The notes below the pieces were generated by a model that saw nothing but the letters and a program-made list of their open reading frames with translations, did no database searches and was not told the origin of the DNA. Source: an uncultured Lachnospiraceae bacterium (GTDB taxonomy: Bacteria; Bacillota; Clostridia; Lachnospirales; Lachnospiraceae). From it: a stretch of DNA of 6,347 nt. The stretch lies in the NCBI GenBank assembly GCA_905233835.1, contig CAJOGB010000061.1:1-6347 (forward strand), given 5' to 3'. Positions 1-6,272 of this stretch are shown piece by piece; position 1 is the stretch's first letter; each line of letters begins with the position of its first letter. Made by a program: the position numbers and the translations under genes.

Positions 1-756
1 AATCACATCTTAACTCCGTTAAAAGAGCATTACGGAATCGATGTATCTGATGAAGCCATTCGAAAAGCGGTAGAAGAGCATAACGAAGTATGTCGTTTGA
101 TTCGTGAAATCGGAAACTTCAGAAAAGAAGATAATCCGAGAATCACAGGATATGAATATCACATTATTACAATGGTAACCTACTGTGTTCCGAAGCGTCT
201 TATCATCGATAAGTTAAGAGAGACGTTAGAGGAGCTTAAGACCAGAGAGCCGGATGAGAAAAACAAATTCAGAGCTCGTGTGGTATTTGTTGGTTCCGAA
301 GTGGATGACGTGGATGTTATTAAATTGGTAGAGGAGTCCGGTGCTTATGTATGTGCCGATCGATTCTGCTATGGTTCCTTCCCGGGACGAGATGAAATTG
401 TTTTAAATGATGACGAAGATGCTCTTACTCAGATTTGTCGTGCATATCAGCAGCGTGGGGCTTGCCCGAGATACTGGGATACAAAGAAGGTAGTTGGACG
501 TAGAGATTATGTTGCAAAGCTTGCAAAAGAATACAAGGCTGACGGTATCATCTACGAGCAGGTGAAGTTCTGCGATCCATGGGCATATGAGAGAATGGTC
601 GGTACCGTAGTACTTCGTGATGACTATGGTTATCCGGTACTTCAGGTAGACAGACCGTACTCCATCGGTTCTTCCGGACAGATGCGAACACGAGTACAGG
701 CATTTGTAGAGAGTATTGAGATTAAAAAGATTCAGGGAGGTGTTCACAATGGCTAA
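1..756 (+). CDS. 2-hydroxyacyl-CoA dehydratase, small (HgdB-like) subunit, C-terminal part
   Basis: This is the 3' part of a gene that begins before the window; frame 1 is open from base 1 and gives 251 visible residues, against roughly 370-430 for complete family members. The TTG at 97 is internal, not a start, because the family-like sequence continues upstream of it (LTPLKEHYGIDVSDEAIRKAVEEHNEVCRL...). Diagnostic features are the segment KADGIIYEQVKFCDPW, whose cysteine (visible residue 191) corresponds to the third [4Fe-4S] ligand of the family, and the C-terminal pattern LQVDRPYSIGSSGQMRTRVQAF, where family members have D...GQ.RTR.EAF. The first two cluster cysteines should lie upstream of the window. 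In known enzymes this subunit pairs with the large subunit and together they dehydrate (R)-2-hydroxyacyl-CoA in the cytoplasm. The gene overlaps the next by 8 bases, which suggests translational coupling. The family is clear; the substrate is unknown. Confidence 0.9.
   Translation, partial: NHILTPLKEHYGIDVSDEAIRKAVEEHNEVCRLIREIGNFRKEDNPRITGYEYHIITMVTYCVPKRLIIDKLRETLEELKTREPDEKNKFRARVVFVGSEVDDVDVIKLVEESGAYVCADRFCYGSFPGRDEIVLNDDEDALTQICRAYQQRGACPRYWDTKKVVGRRDYVAKLAKEYKADGIIYEQVKFCDPWAYERMVGTVVLRDDYGYPVLQVDRPYSIGSSGQMRTRVQAFVESIEIKKIQGGVHNG
734..740 (+). promoter_or_regulatory. Ribosome binding site fixing the start of the large dehydratase subunit
   Basis: AGGGAGG lies 8 bases before the ATG at 749. 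It decides the start: the frame stays open upstream to a TTG at 716, but that codon has no Shine-Dalgarno sequence and would add 11 residues encoded inside the preceding gene. Confidence 0.85.
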
Positions 757-2314
757 AGAAATCGGCGGTGAAGCCTTAGGAAGATTTTTTGTGGAAGGCA
801 AGCGTGTCAGAAGCAGACGTGAATGGCGTGGTTTAAAAGATACGTTATACGATTATTCCAGATGGTTGTATATCATGGCTCAGCTTTCCAAGTTTGTTAT
901 GAAGCCAAGAAACGTTAAGGCAATGTTTCGTTATCGCTGGATGGCAAATTATTTGGCGGTGCCTATGATGGTGGACAAGCACACCCAGGGTCTTCGCGGA
1001 CCTTACCTTCGTATGTGTCACTTAGAGCAGGACTTGGTTGTATATGACGTGGCGAAGTTATTGAATAATTTGTTCCGCGGTGACAGAAGAATCGGAAACG
1101 ATAAGAAGTTCTCCGATAAGGTCGTACTTGTGGATGAAAACGAAATGACGGCAGTAATGATGGGATTTCCGACCTTAAAGGGATTGTCCCGTGAAACACC
1201 GTCTACCTATGTATCCGTTCTTTTGAATCAAAGGGCAGCAGAACATTACATTGATGTGGCTCAGGAATACGGACTTCCGGGTGACGTTTGCCCGATGCCG
1301 GAAGCGGAAGCCGGAGTTTCCATTGATGATGACGCACCGGTCTTAGGTGCTTGTGCAGTACAGTGTAACACTACCTGCGACGGTTCTTTATTAGGAAACG
1401 GAGTAATCGGAAAGCGTTTGGAATTGGAAGACGGTGTGCCGATTTTCCAGTTGGCAACTCCGATGCGTCATAGGGAAGAAGATGTTCAGGAATATGCCGC
1501 AAACGAAATCAAAAACTGTATCAAGTTTATTGAAGAACACACCGGCGAGAAATGGGATTGGAAGTATTACTTCGAATGCGCTCACCGTGTAAACGTAGCT
1601 ACCCGTTGCAGAAACGAGTGGTTGGATATGAACAAAACCGATTACCCACAGGTATTTGGTTCCAACCTTGCTTTATATACCGAGACCAACTACATGGCAA
1701 TCTGCGGTAAGGTGCCGGAGTTTGAAACAGTAGATAAAAAGCTTACAGAACTTGCAGAAAAAGCCTTCAAAGAAAAGAAGATGATGGCAAAAGAATATCG
1801 TCATCGTGCCATTGTTTGGGGCGTTCAGTCTCACTACTATATGGACTTCTTGCTTTGGATCTTAAACTGCTGGGGAATTGTTCCTCTTACAGATATGCTT
1901 TCCATGGTAAATACGGAGATGATCGCAGAAGAAGATACTCCGGAAAATCGTGAGCAGGCATACTACGATATGGCAATGCTTACCGAGAACATGATCATGA
2001 GAAACCGTACTCACGGTGGATACAAAGTGTTACTTGATGAGCTTTGGGAGTACTGCGAAGAGTTTAACGCAGACATGGTAATTCTTTGGGAGCACATGGC
2101 ATGCAAGGCCTTAGACGGAATGCATGGTATGTTTGAACAGAAGGCCAGAGAAAAAGGAATCCATCTTGTATGGGTATCTCACGACTTATTTGATGCACGT
2201 ATCATTACCCGTCAGGGCGTACGTGATCAGATCAACCGTTACATGAGAACCGTATTTAATGAGGAGCCTTTGGATCCTTCATTGGAAGTATTACCGGATG
2301 ATGCTTCTTGGTAG
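749..2314 (+). CDS. 2-hydroxyacyl-CoA dehydratase, large (HgdA-like) subunit with extended N-terminus
   Basis: The product has 521 residues, starting at the ATG behind AGGGAGG. Three cysteines fit the cluster-ligand pattern of the family: C181 (DVCPMPEAEAG), C210 (CNTTCDGS) and C452 (MACKALDG). Their spacings of 29 and 242 residues resemble those I recall for 2-hydroxyisocaproyl-CoA dehydratase (about 33 and 230). After C210 comes GVPIFQLATPM, matching the family's IP.f.ldtP stretch, and the C-terminus LVWVSHDLFDARIITRQGVRDQINRYM matches the usual D..D.R...Q.R.R region. The subunit would carry one [4Fe-4S] cluster and dehydrate a (R)-2-hydroxyacyl-CoA by a ketyl-radical route, together with the subunit before it and the activase after it. 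The first ligand comes about 100 residues later than in characterised subunits (about C84), so residues 1 to about 100 are an extension of unknown role, rich in basic and aromatic residues. The substrate is not identifiable. An atypical reductase-like member of the family is the main alternative. Confidence 0.88.
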   Translation: MAKEIGGEALGRFFVEGKRVRSRREWRGLKDTLYDYSRWLYIMAQLSKFVMKPRNVKAMFRYRWMANYLAVPMMVDKHTQGLRGPYLRMCHLEQDLVVYDVAKLLNNLFRGDRRIGNDKKFSDKVVLVDENEMTAVMMGFPTLKGLSRETPSTYVSVLLNQRAAEHYIDVAQEYGLPGDVCPMPEAEAGVSIDDDAPVLGACAVQCNTTCDGSLLGNGVIGKRLELEDGVPIFQLATPMRHREEDVQEYAANEIKNCIKFIEEHTGEKWDWKYYFECAHRVNVATRCRNEWLDMNKTDYPQVFGSNLALYTETNYMAICGKVPEFETVDKKLTELAEKAFKEKKMMAKEYRHRAIVWGVQSHYYMDFLLWILNCWGIVPLTDMLSMVNTEMIAEEDTPENREQAYYDMAMLTENMIMRNRTHGGYKVLLDELWEYCEEFNADMVILWEHMACKALDGMHGMFEQKAREKGIHLVWVSHDLFDARIITRQGVRDQINRYMRTVFNEEPLDPSLEVLPDDASW

Positions 2315-2333
2315 AATAGGAGGAATATAAAAA

Positions 2334-3131
2334 ATGAAATACTTTGGTGGATGTGATTCAGGATCTACTTATACAAAATGTGTCATCATTGATGAAAACG
2401 GAAAAATGGTGGCAGACGTTACGTTAAGAAGCCGTATCAATGCGGTTGCTTCTTGTGAGGAGTCTTTGGAAAAAGCTATCGCACAGGTTCCGGAATTAAA
2501 CAGTGCACAGGATTTAACTTATCTTGTAGGTACCGGATACGGAAGAAACAAAGTTCCTTTTGCGGATGAAAATATTTCCGAGATTTCCTGCCATGCTATG
2601 GGCGTACATATGGCTGACCCAAGCGTAAAGGCTATCATCGATATCGGTGGTCAGGACGTAAAGGGTATTGCAATCGATAAAGACGGAACTGTTTTAAACT
2701 TTGCCATGAACGATAAATGTGCGGCAGGTACCGGACGATTCTTCGAAGCTATGGCTCGTGCCTTTGAAATGTCTTTGGATGATTTCTCAAGCCTTTCTTT
2801 AAAGGCAAAGAACGTAATCCCCATTACCGCACAGTGTACAGTATTTGCGGAGTCTGAGGTTATTTCTTTGGTTGGTGAAGGAAAGCCTATGGATGAAATC
2901 GCAGCAGGTATCGAACTTTCAGTAGCAAAGAGATGCTTTGTTATGTCAAAGAAGGCAGGTGCCGTTGACGCTATCACACTTACCGGTGGATGCGCAAAGA
3001 ATGCGGGATTAAAGGAAGCCATCGAAAAGGTATTAAATTTAAAAGTTATCGATCTTCCAATCGATCCGCAGTTAATGGGAGCGCTTGGTGCTGCAGAGTT
3101 CGCTCGTCAGAAAGGACTTGCTCGCGGTTAG
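2334..3131 (+). CDS. hgdC: Acyl-CoA dehydratase activase (HgdC-type ATPase, archerase)
   Basis: The product has 265 residues, about the usual length (260 in the Acidaminococcus enzyme). The start is the ATG at 2334, 10 bases after AGGAGG (2318-2323). It has the ASKHA fold signatures: phosphate-1 loop GGCDSGSTYTKCVIID near residues 5-20, phosphate-2 loop IIDIGGQDVKGIAID near 101-115, and the adenosine-side segment TLTGGCAKNAGLKEA near 219. Two cysteines, C129 (NDKCAAGTGRF) and C168 (TAQCTVFAESEV), sit 39 residues apart, the same spacing as C127 and C166, which bridge the single [4Fe-4S] cluster between the two protomers of HgdC. The homodimer hydrolyses ATP to push one low-potential electron, delivered by ferredoxin or flavodoxin, into the dehydratase. 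Its position directly after both dehydratase subunits (19 bases) indicates a dedicated activator. BadF/BcrA-type ATPases are related, but length and motifs favour HgdC. Confidence 0.95.
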   Translation: MKYFGGCDSGSTYTKCVIIDENGKMVADVTLRSRINAVASCEESLEKAIAQVPELNSAQDLTYLVGTGYGRNKVPFADENISEISCHAMGVHMADPSVKAIIDIGGQDVKGIAIDKDGTVLNFAMNDKCAAGTGRFFEAMARAFEMSLDDFSSLSLKAKNVIPITAQCTVFAESEVISLVGEGKPMDEIAAGIELSVAKRCFVMSKKAGAVDAITLTGGCAKNAGLKEAIEKVLNLKVIDLPIDPQLMGALGAAEFARQKGLARG

Positions 3132-3141
3132 TATAGAAAAG

Positions 3142-3149
3142 AAAAGGAG
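3142..3149 (+). promoter_or_regulatory. Ribosome binding site for the 55-residue membrane protein
   Basis: AAAAGGAG lies 7 bases before the ATG at 3157. A strong Shine-Dalgarno sequence at ideal distance supports this short reading frame as a translated gene. Confidence 0.8.
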
Positions 3150-3156
3150 ATAAAAC

Positions 3157-3324
3157 ATGGCAACATTATTACATGTACTCTTGATTATCGCGATCATAAT
3201 CGTATGCTTTTTTGTTCTTACATTTACGGTTTACTTCTTCAATCTTGATATGAAGCTGATGGCGCTTATGGAGCCGATTTTTTTAAAACACTACGATAAA
3301 ATTAAGAGAGATAAACACTTATAA
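3157..3324 (+). CDS. Small single-span membrane protein, 55 residues, unknown function
   Basis: This short frame encodes 55 residues. Residues 3-29 (LLHVLLIIAIIIVCFFVLTF and onward) form one strong hydrophobic helix, followed by a polar, basic tail ending HYDKIKRDKHL. The positive charges lie after the helix, so the tail is probably cytoplasmic and the N-terminus outside. The start is well supported by AAAAGGAG at 7 bases. It begins 25 bases after the activase stop with no terminator between, so it is probably the last gene of the dehydratase operon. There is no signal-peptide cleavage motif and no lipobox. I do not recognise the family. Membrane anchoring of a partner, or a role in transport of the fermentation substrate or product, is speculation from position only. 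The good ribosome site and compact spacing make it likely real. Confidence 0.75.
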   Translation: MATLLHVLLIIAIIIVCFFVLTFTVYFFNLDMKLMALMEPIFLKHYDKIKRDKHL

Positions 3325-3331
3325 AACAAAC

Positions 3332-3383
3332 GGGGACGGTTCTTTCAAGTCTCCCTTTAGGGAGACAGAAAAGAACCGTCCCC
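3332..3383 (+). repeat. Nested palindromic element, REP-like (GGGGACGGTTCTTT arms)
   Basis: A perfect 14-base inverted repeat, GGGGACGGTTCTTT (3332-3345) and AAAGAACCGTCCCC (3370-3383), encloses a second perfect 7-base inverted repeat, GTCTCCC (3349-3355) and GGGAGAC (3360-3366), around a TTTA loop. Three-base bulges (CAA and AGA) separate the two stems. The transcript would form a very stable long hairpin from either strand. No T-run follows, so it is not a standard intrinsic terminator, though it could protect the 3' end of the operon mRNA or slow polymerase. From memory, GGGGACGGTTCTTT-type palindromes are dispersed in many Firmicute genomes and are thought to be REP elements moved by IS200-like (RAYT/Y1) transposases. 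No transposase is in this window. The palindrome is seen directly; the mobile-element identity is inferred. Confidence 0.75.
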
Positions 3384-3402
3384 TCTATAATTAGGATTAA
3401 AT

Positions 3403-4134
3403 ATGAAATTATACGATGACGTTATAAATAAATGGAATACTAAAATCGAGAATTTTGATAAGGAAAGCTTGCATTTTGAACATGTACCTGCGTGGGAAGA
3501 TGCGGGAAAGAATAATATGATTCTTCGCGCCGACATGGCGTATGAATTGGGCGGATCCGAAAAAAGCATATATGCGTTGGGATCTACTGTGATTACCGCG
3601 AATGAAGCATTGGTGCCAAAGGATGAGATAGTTCTTGTGGGAAAAGATTTGCAGGAGATTTCCGGCGACACTTCCTATGCCCGCCTTACCGTGGTGCTTG
3701 TGGATGAAGAAGCGATGGGTGAGGGAGATGCTCTTTATAATGCGATTCGAAATATAGAGTACGTTCGCTATCAGATTAGTCCGAAGGGATTTATGATGCG
3801 TGTATCCACTTCGCATCACCGCGAGAGTGTCCGCGTATCGAAGGATGCATTGACAGAAGGAATGACATTTGCGGTTGTCGGAAAGACATTTATAAATCAT
3901 TTGAAAAAGAATCCGAAGGTAAAGGCGGTAAAGGTGTATTTTATTACCGAAAAGGATTTTGATTATAAAGGCCTGGAAAAGGATGTGCTTCAGGCAGAGG
4001 CGATTACAAAGGCGATTGACCATGTCTTTAAGGATATGAGCACTGACTGTAATACCTGTAACTTAAAACAGATTTGTGATGAAGTGGAAGGTATGCGTGA
4101 GTTGCATTTCAAAAATGCAAGCAAGGAAGAATAA
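3403..4134 (+). CDS. Stand-alone acetyl-CoA synthase (CdhC/AcsB)-like domain protein
   Basis: The product has 243 residues. The start ATG follows AGGAT (3393-3397) at a short, weaker ribosome site. The sequence resembles the region just before the A-cluster of acetyl-CoA synthase/CODH beta subunits: YELGGSEKSIYALG (residues 47-60), the strand VLVGKDLQEISGDTSYARLTVVL (77-99; CdhC has VGPDL.E...GKTY), VRVSKDALTEG (143-153; CdhC has MRVSKD, AcsB VRISKDA), and a VKVYFITEKD segment (176-185; CdhC has VTFYTD). It ends with C216-x2-C219-x5-C225 where the synthases carry the first A-cluster ligands (C-x2-C-x8-C-x9-C). The rest of the catalytic domain, including the CGC motif, is absent. There are no other cysteines. 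It therefore cannot be a complete acetyl-CoA synthase; it may bind a metal or Fe-S centre, perhaps at a dimer interface. Its function is unknown. The alignment is from memory, so the family assignment is fairly but not fully secure. Confidence 0.65.
   Translation: MKLYDDVINKWNTKIENFDKESLHFEHVPAWEDAGKNNMILRADMAYELGGSEKSIYALGSTVITANEALVPKDEIVLVGKDLQEISGDTSYARLTVVLVDEEAMGEGDALYNAIRNIEYVRYQISPKGFMMRVSTSHHRESVRVSKDALTEGMTFAVVGKTFINHLKKNPKVKAVKVYFITEKDFDYKGLEKDVLQAEAITKAIDHVFKDMSTDCNTCNLKQICDEVEGMRELHFKNASKEE
4102..4120 (+). repeat. Perfect 8-base inverted repeat at the end of the acetyl-CoA synthase-like gene
   Basis: TTGCATTT and AAATGCAA flank a CAA loop. The hairpin lies inside the coding sequence, 14 bases before the end of the gene, and no T-run follows, so it is a weak terminator candidate. 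It shares the TTGCA/TGCAA core with two further palindromes downstream (4143-4153 and 4175-4182). Confidence 0.5.
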
Positions 4135-4142
4135 TAATCCGG

Positions 4143-4182
4143 TTGCATTGCAAAAGTGAAAGTGTTATTGTGAGATTGCAAT
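4143..4182. promoter_or_regulatory. Intergenic palindromes TTGCATTGCAA and ATTGCAAT, possible operator region
   Basis: The 109-base gap before the chemoreceptor holds TTGCA-T-TGCAA (4143-4153) and ATTGCAAT (4175-4182), both perfect palindromes with the same TTGCA core. Their centres are about 30 bases apart, close to three helical turns, as expected for paired operator sites. Only weak promoter-like hexamers are visible nearby, such as TTGCAA at 4176, overlapping the second palindrome, with CATTAT at 4201. I see no clear sigma-28 flagellar promoter. The regulatory role is inferred. Confidence 0.35.
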
Positions 4183-4230
4183 ACAATACGTGATATATCT
4201 CATTATGAGATGGTTTAATATGAACAAAAA

Positions 4231-4238
4231 GGGGGAGA
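4231..4238 (+). promoter_or_regulatory. Ribosome binding site fixing the chemoreceptor start
   Basis: GGGGGAGA lies a few bases before the ATG at 4244 (6 bases after GGAG). Upstream in-frame codons (GTG 4190, ATG 4205, ATG 4220) lack a comparable site, and starting there would add 8 to 18 residues ahead of a normal receptor N-terminus (FKKHIRARLI). Confidence 0.8.
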
Positions 4239-4243
4239 GACTT

Positions 4244-6211
4244 ATGTTTAAAAAACACATCCGGGCACGACTTATCGCAACCATAGCGATTATGGTTCTT
4301 GCCCTTTTCGTGGTGAATGCATTTGTCAGCACGAAAAATGTCAGAAGTTATTTTACCGTTTTAAGTGATGAAAAATGTGTACAGGAAGCTAATTACTACG
4401 CCGAAGTGGCAAATAACTGGTTTTCGTACAACGAAGCGGTGTTGAAAACCGCAGCGGATTCTGCCGGAGTGAATCAGGGAGACATTTCTGTTTTGCGTCC
4501 GATGTTTGCAAAGATAGTGGATGCAAACGATTCCGTAAGTGAAATTTATTATGTAAAAGATAATAACGAGATGGTCTTCGGATATTACGAAGCACCGGAA
4601 GATTTCGTTGCGATTGAGCGTCCGTGGTTTATCGGCGCGAAGAATACAAGCGGTGTATATTATACCGAGCCGTATGTGGATCAGATTTCCGGAGATTTAT
4701 GTATCACTATGGCGGTGGCTACCGAAGGTGGAGTTGTTGGTGCGGATTTAAACATGTCCATGCTTACGTCCAGCTTGCCGGAACCGTCGGATGGATATTT
4801 GATGGTTGTAACAAACGAGGGAAGTATCGTTGTTCATCCGAGTGAAGAATTTGCTCTTTCCGCAGATAATTGCGTAACGCTTGCGGATGCAGTGGACGGA
4901 ATGTATGTAAACGCAATGGAAAACGATGAAGAGTTTAAGGATTATGATGGTACGGTAAGTTATATTACGTCGTCTACGGTTGCCGCAAATGATTGGACAA
5001 CCTCCATTATTCTTCCAAAGGCCAGCTATGAAAAACCGATTAATAGCTTGGTTCGAACCTTTGTTGTTTTGACGGTCGTATTTTTGGCATTGGCTGTCCT
5101 TACGGTATATATTTTAAGTACGAATATTACCAAGCCGATTCTTGCCATGACTCAAACGGTGCAAAAAATTGTTGCGGATATTAAAGACGGTCACGGAGAT
5201 TTGGCAGCCAGAGTCGATGTCAGGGCCGAGGACGAGATTAAGACCACGGCAGATGGTATTAACTCATTGCTGGAGGAATTGGATCGCTTGATTCCGGAGT
5301 CAAAGAGTGCAGCTACCACTGTAAGTGGACAGTCGGAAGGTCTGGTTGAAATCACCGGTCAGTTATCGGATGCAATGGATGGTATTTCTTCCGCAGTAGA
5401 AGATATTGCGAACGGAGCAACACAGCAGGCTCAGGATGTGGCTTCTGCTACGGAAAATGTGGAGCAAATCGGTGTTGCCATCGACAATGTTGTTAATTCC
5501 ACGACAGAGTTGGATCACATTGCAAAAGAAATGCACAATGCATCGATTGAGTCGGAAGAACAGATTCGAAATCTTCAGTCTTCTACGGATACTATGGTGG
5601 AAGGTATTAATCGAATTTCCGAGCAGATTAAAGACACCAGCAATGCGGTGGATATTATCAATGAGAAGGTTGCAGCGATTACAGAGATTGCAACACAAAC
5701 CAACCTGCTTTCTTTAAACGCTTCAATCGAAGCGGCTCGCGCAGGCGAAATGGGTAAGGGATTTGCGGTAGTTGCAGAAGAAATTGGAAAACTTGCAATT
5801 AATTCCGCGGATACGGCAGCCGGAATCAAGGATGAGATGGATGCGCTTTTGCATTCTTCCCAGAGAACCGTGGATGAGTCTACGAAGGTTCATGAACTTA
5901 CCGTACAGCAGCAGGAAGTACTCGGAAATACCACACAGACCATTCATGCACTTTTGGAGCAGATTGATCGAACGGTAGAACATATCAGTGATATTGAGAC
6001 GGATGTGGCGCAGTGCGTAGAAGCCAGAAAGGTTATCGCAGCGGCGATGGAATCCTTATCTGCCATTTCGGAAGAGAATGCAGCTTCTTCCGAAGAGACT
6101 TCCGCAACCACCATGGAGGTTTCAAACACCATCGGAAACCTGTCTGATTCTGCAAAGGAGTTAAATGATATAGCTTTAGGATTAAACGATTCTTTGAGCA
6201 TTTTTCAATAA
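4244..6211 (+). CDS. Methyl-accepting chemotaxis protein with dCache sensor, probably for amino acids
   Basis: The product has 655 residues. A short basic N-terminus and TM1 (about 10-28) lead into an extracellular dCache_1 domain (about 35-265), then TM2 (about 273-292), a HAMP linker beginning TKPI (about 293-350) and a long coiled-coil signalling domain. The signalling tip is EIATQTNLLSLNASIEAARAGEMGKGFAVVAEEIGKLA (481-518), the conserved hairpin that contacts CheA and CheW, with serine in place of the common alanine in LLALNA. The sensor has R126, W128, F129, Y144, D146 and a GAD aspartate (D168). This matches most of the amino-acid-binding dCache motif I recall from Pseudomonas PctA (R126, W128, Y129, D146, D173), with phenylalanine replacing one tyrosine. 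It therefore probably steers cells by amino acids, binding their carboxylate through R126 and W128 and the amino group through the aspartates. There is no C-terminal CheR-tethering pentapeptide. The receptor class is certain; the ligand is inferred. Confidence 0.97.
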   Translation: MFKKHIRARLIATIAIMVLALFVVNAFVSTKNVRSYFTVLSDEKCVQEANYYAEVANNWFSYNEAVLKTAADSAGVNQGDISVLRPMFAKIVDANDSVSEIYYVKDNNEMVFGYYEAPEDFVAIERPWFIGAKNTSGVYYTEPYVDQISGDLCITMAVATEGGVVGADLNMSMLTSSLPEPSDGYLMVVTNEGSIVVHPSEEFALSADNCVTLADAVDGMYVNAMENDEEFKDYDGTVSYITSSTVAANDWTTSIILPKASYEKPINSLVRTFVVLTVVFLALAVLTVYILSTNITKPILAMTQTVQKIVADIKDGHGDLAARVDVRAEDEIKTTADGINSLLEELDRLIPESKSAATTVSGQSEGLVEITGQLSDAMDGISSAVEDIANGATQQAQDVASATENVEQIGVAIDNVVNSTTELDHIAKEMHNASIESEEQIRNLQSSTDTMVEGINRISEQIKDTSNAVDIINEKVAAITEIATQTNLLSLNASIEAARAGEMGKGFAVVAEEIGKLAINSADTAAGIKDEMDALLHSSQRTVDESTKVHELTVQQQEVLGNTTQTIHALLEQIDRTVEHISDIETDVAQCVEARKVIAAAMESLSAISEENAASSEETSATTMEVSNTIGNLSDSAKELNDIALGLNDSLSIFQ

Positions 6212-6219
6212 AGAATAAT

Positions 6220-6257
6220 AAAATGCCGGTGCTTATGTTGTAAGCATCGGCATTTTT
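6220..6257 (+). terminator. Intrinsic terminator after the chemoreceptor, probably bidirectional
   Basis: A 16-base stem, AAAATGCCGGTGCTTA (6220-6235) with TAAGCATCGGCATTTT (6241-6256), has one G-T wobble pair and a TGTTG loop. It is followed by a T-rich tail (TTTTTATTT, 6253-6261). The left arm is preceded by an A-rich stretch (6211-6223), which becomes a U-run on the other strand, so it can also terminate the convergent minus-strand gene that ends at 6273. Confidence 0.92.
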
Positions 6258-6272
6258 ATTTGTGAAAGTATT

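Noticed and set aside
3386..3391. Perfect TATAAT hexamer just before the acetyl-CoA synthase-like gene, with GAGACA 18 bases upstream
   Set aside because: A transcript from it would start near 3398, downstream of the AGGA ribosome site (3393-3396) and only about 5 bases before the ATG, and the -35 would lie inside the palindrome. Probably chance A/T-rich sequence.
3332..3391. Reading the nested palindrome as the operon's intrinsic terminator
   Set aside because: The right arm is followed by TCTATAATT, not a T-run, so standard termination is not supported, although RNA stabilisation remains possible.
3409..4023. 204-codon open frame on the minus strand opposite the acetyl-CoA synthase-like gene
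   Set aside because: Its translation is irregular and rich in Ile, Leu, Phe, His and Cys without domain motifs. The + strand frame has family-like motifs, so this is an antisense shadow.
4190..4243. GTG-initiated extension of the chemoreceptor by 18 residues
   Set aside because: There is no ribosome site before 4190, while GGGGGAGA stands at the right distance from the ATG at 4244 and gives a normal receptor N-terminus.
5363..5983. Several overlapping open frames on both strands within the signalling domain of the chemoreceptor
   Set aside because: They lie wholly within a well-conserved coding sequence, have biased composition and have no ribosome sites; they are shadows of the heptad-repeat coding region.
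5400..6200. Repetitive-looking GCA/GAA-rich DNA in the chemoreceptor gene
   Set aside because: It is explained by the Ala/Glu/Thr/Ser-rich coiled-coil heptads of the signalling domain, not by a DNA repeat or CRISPR array.
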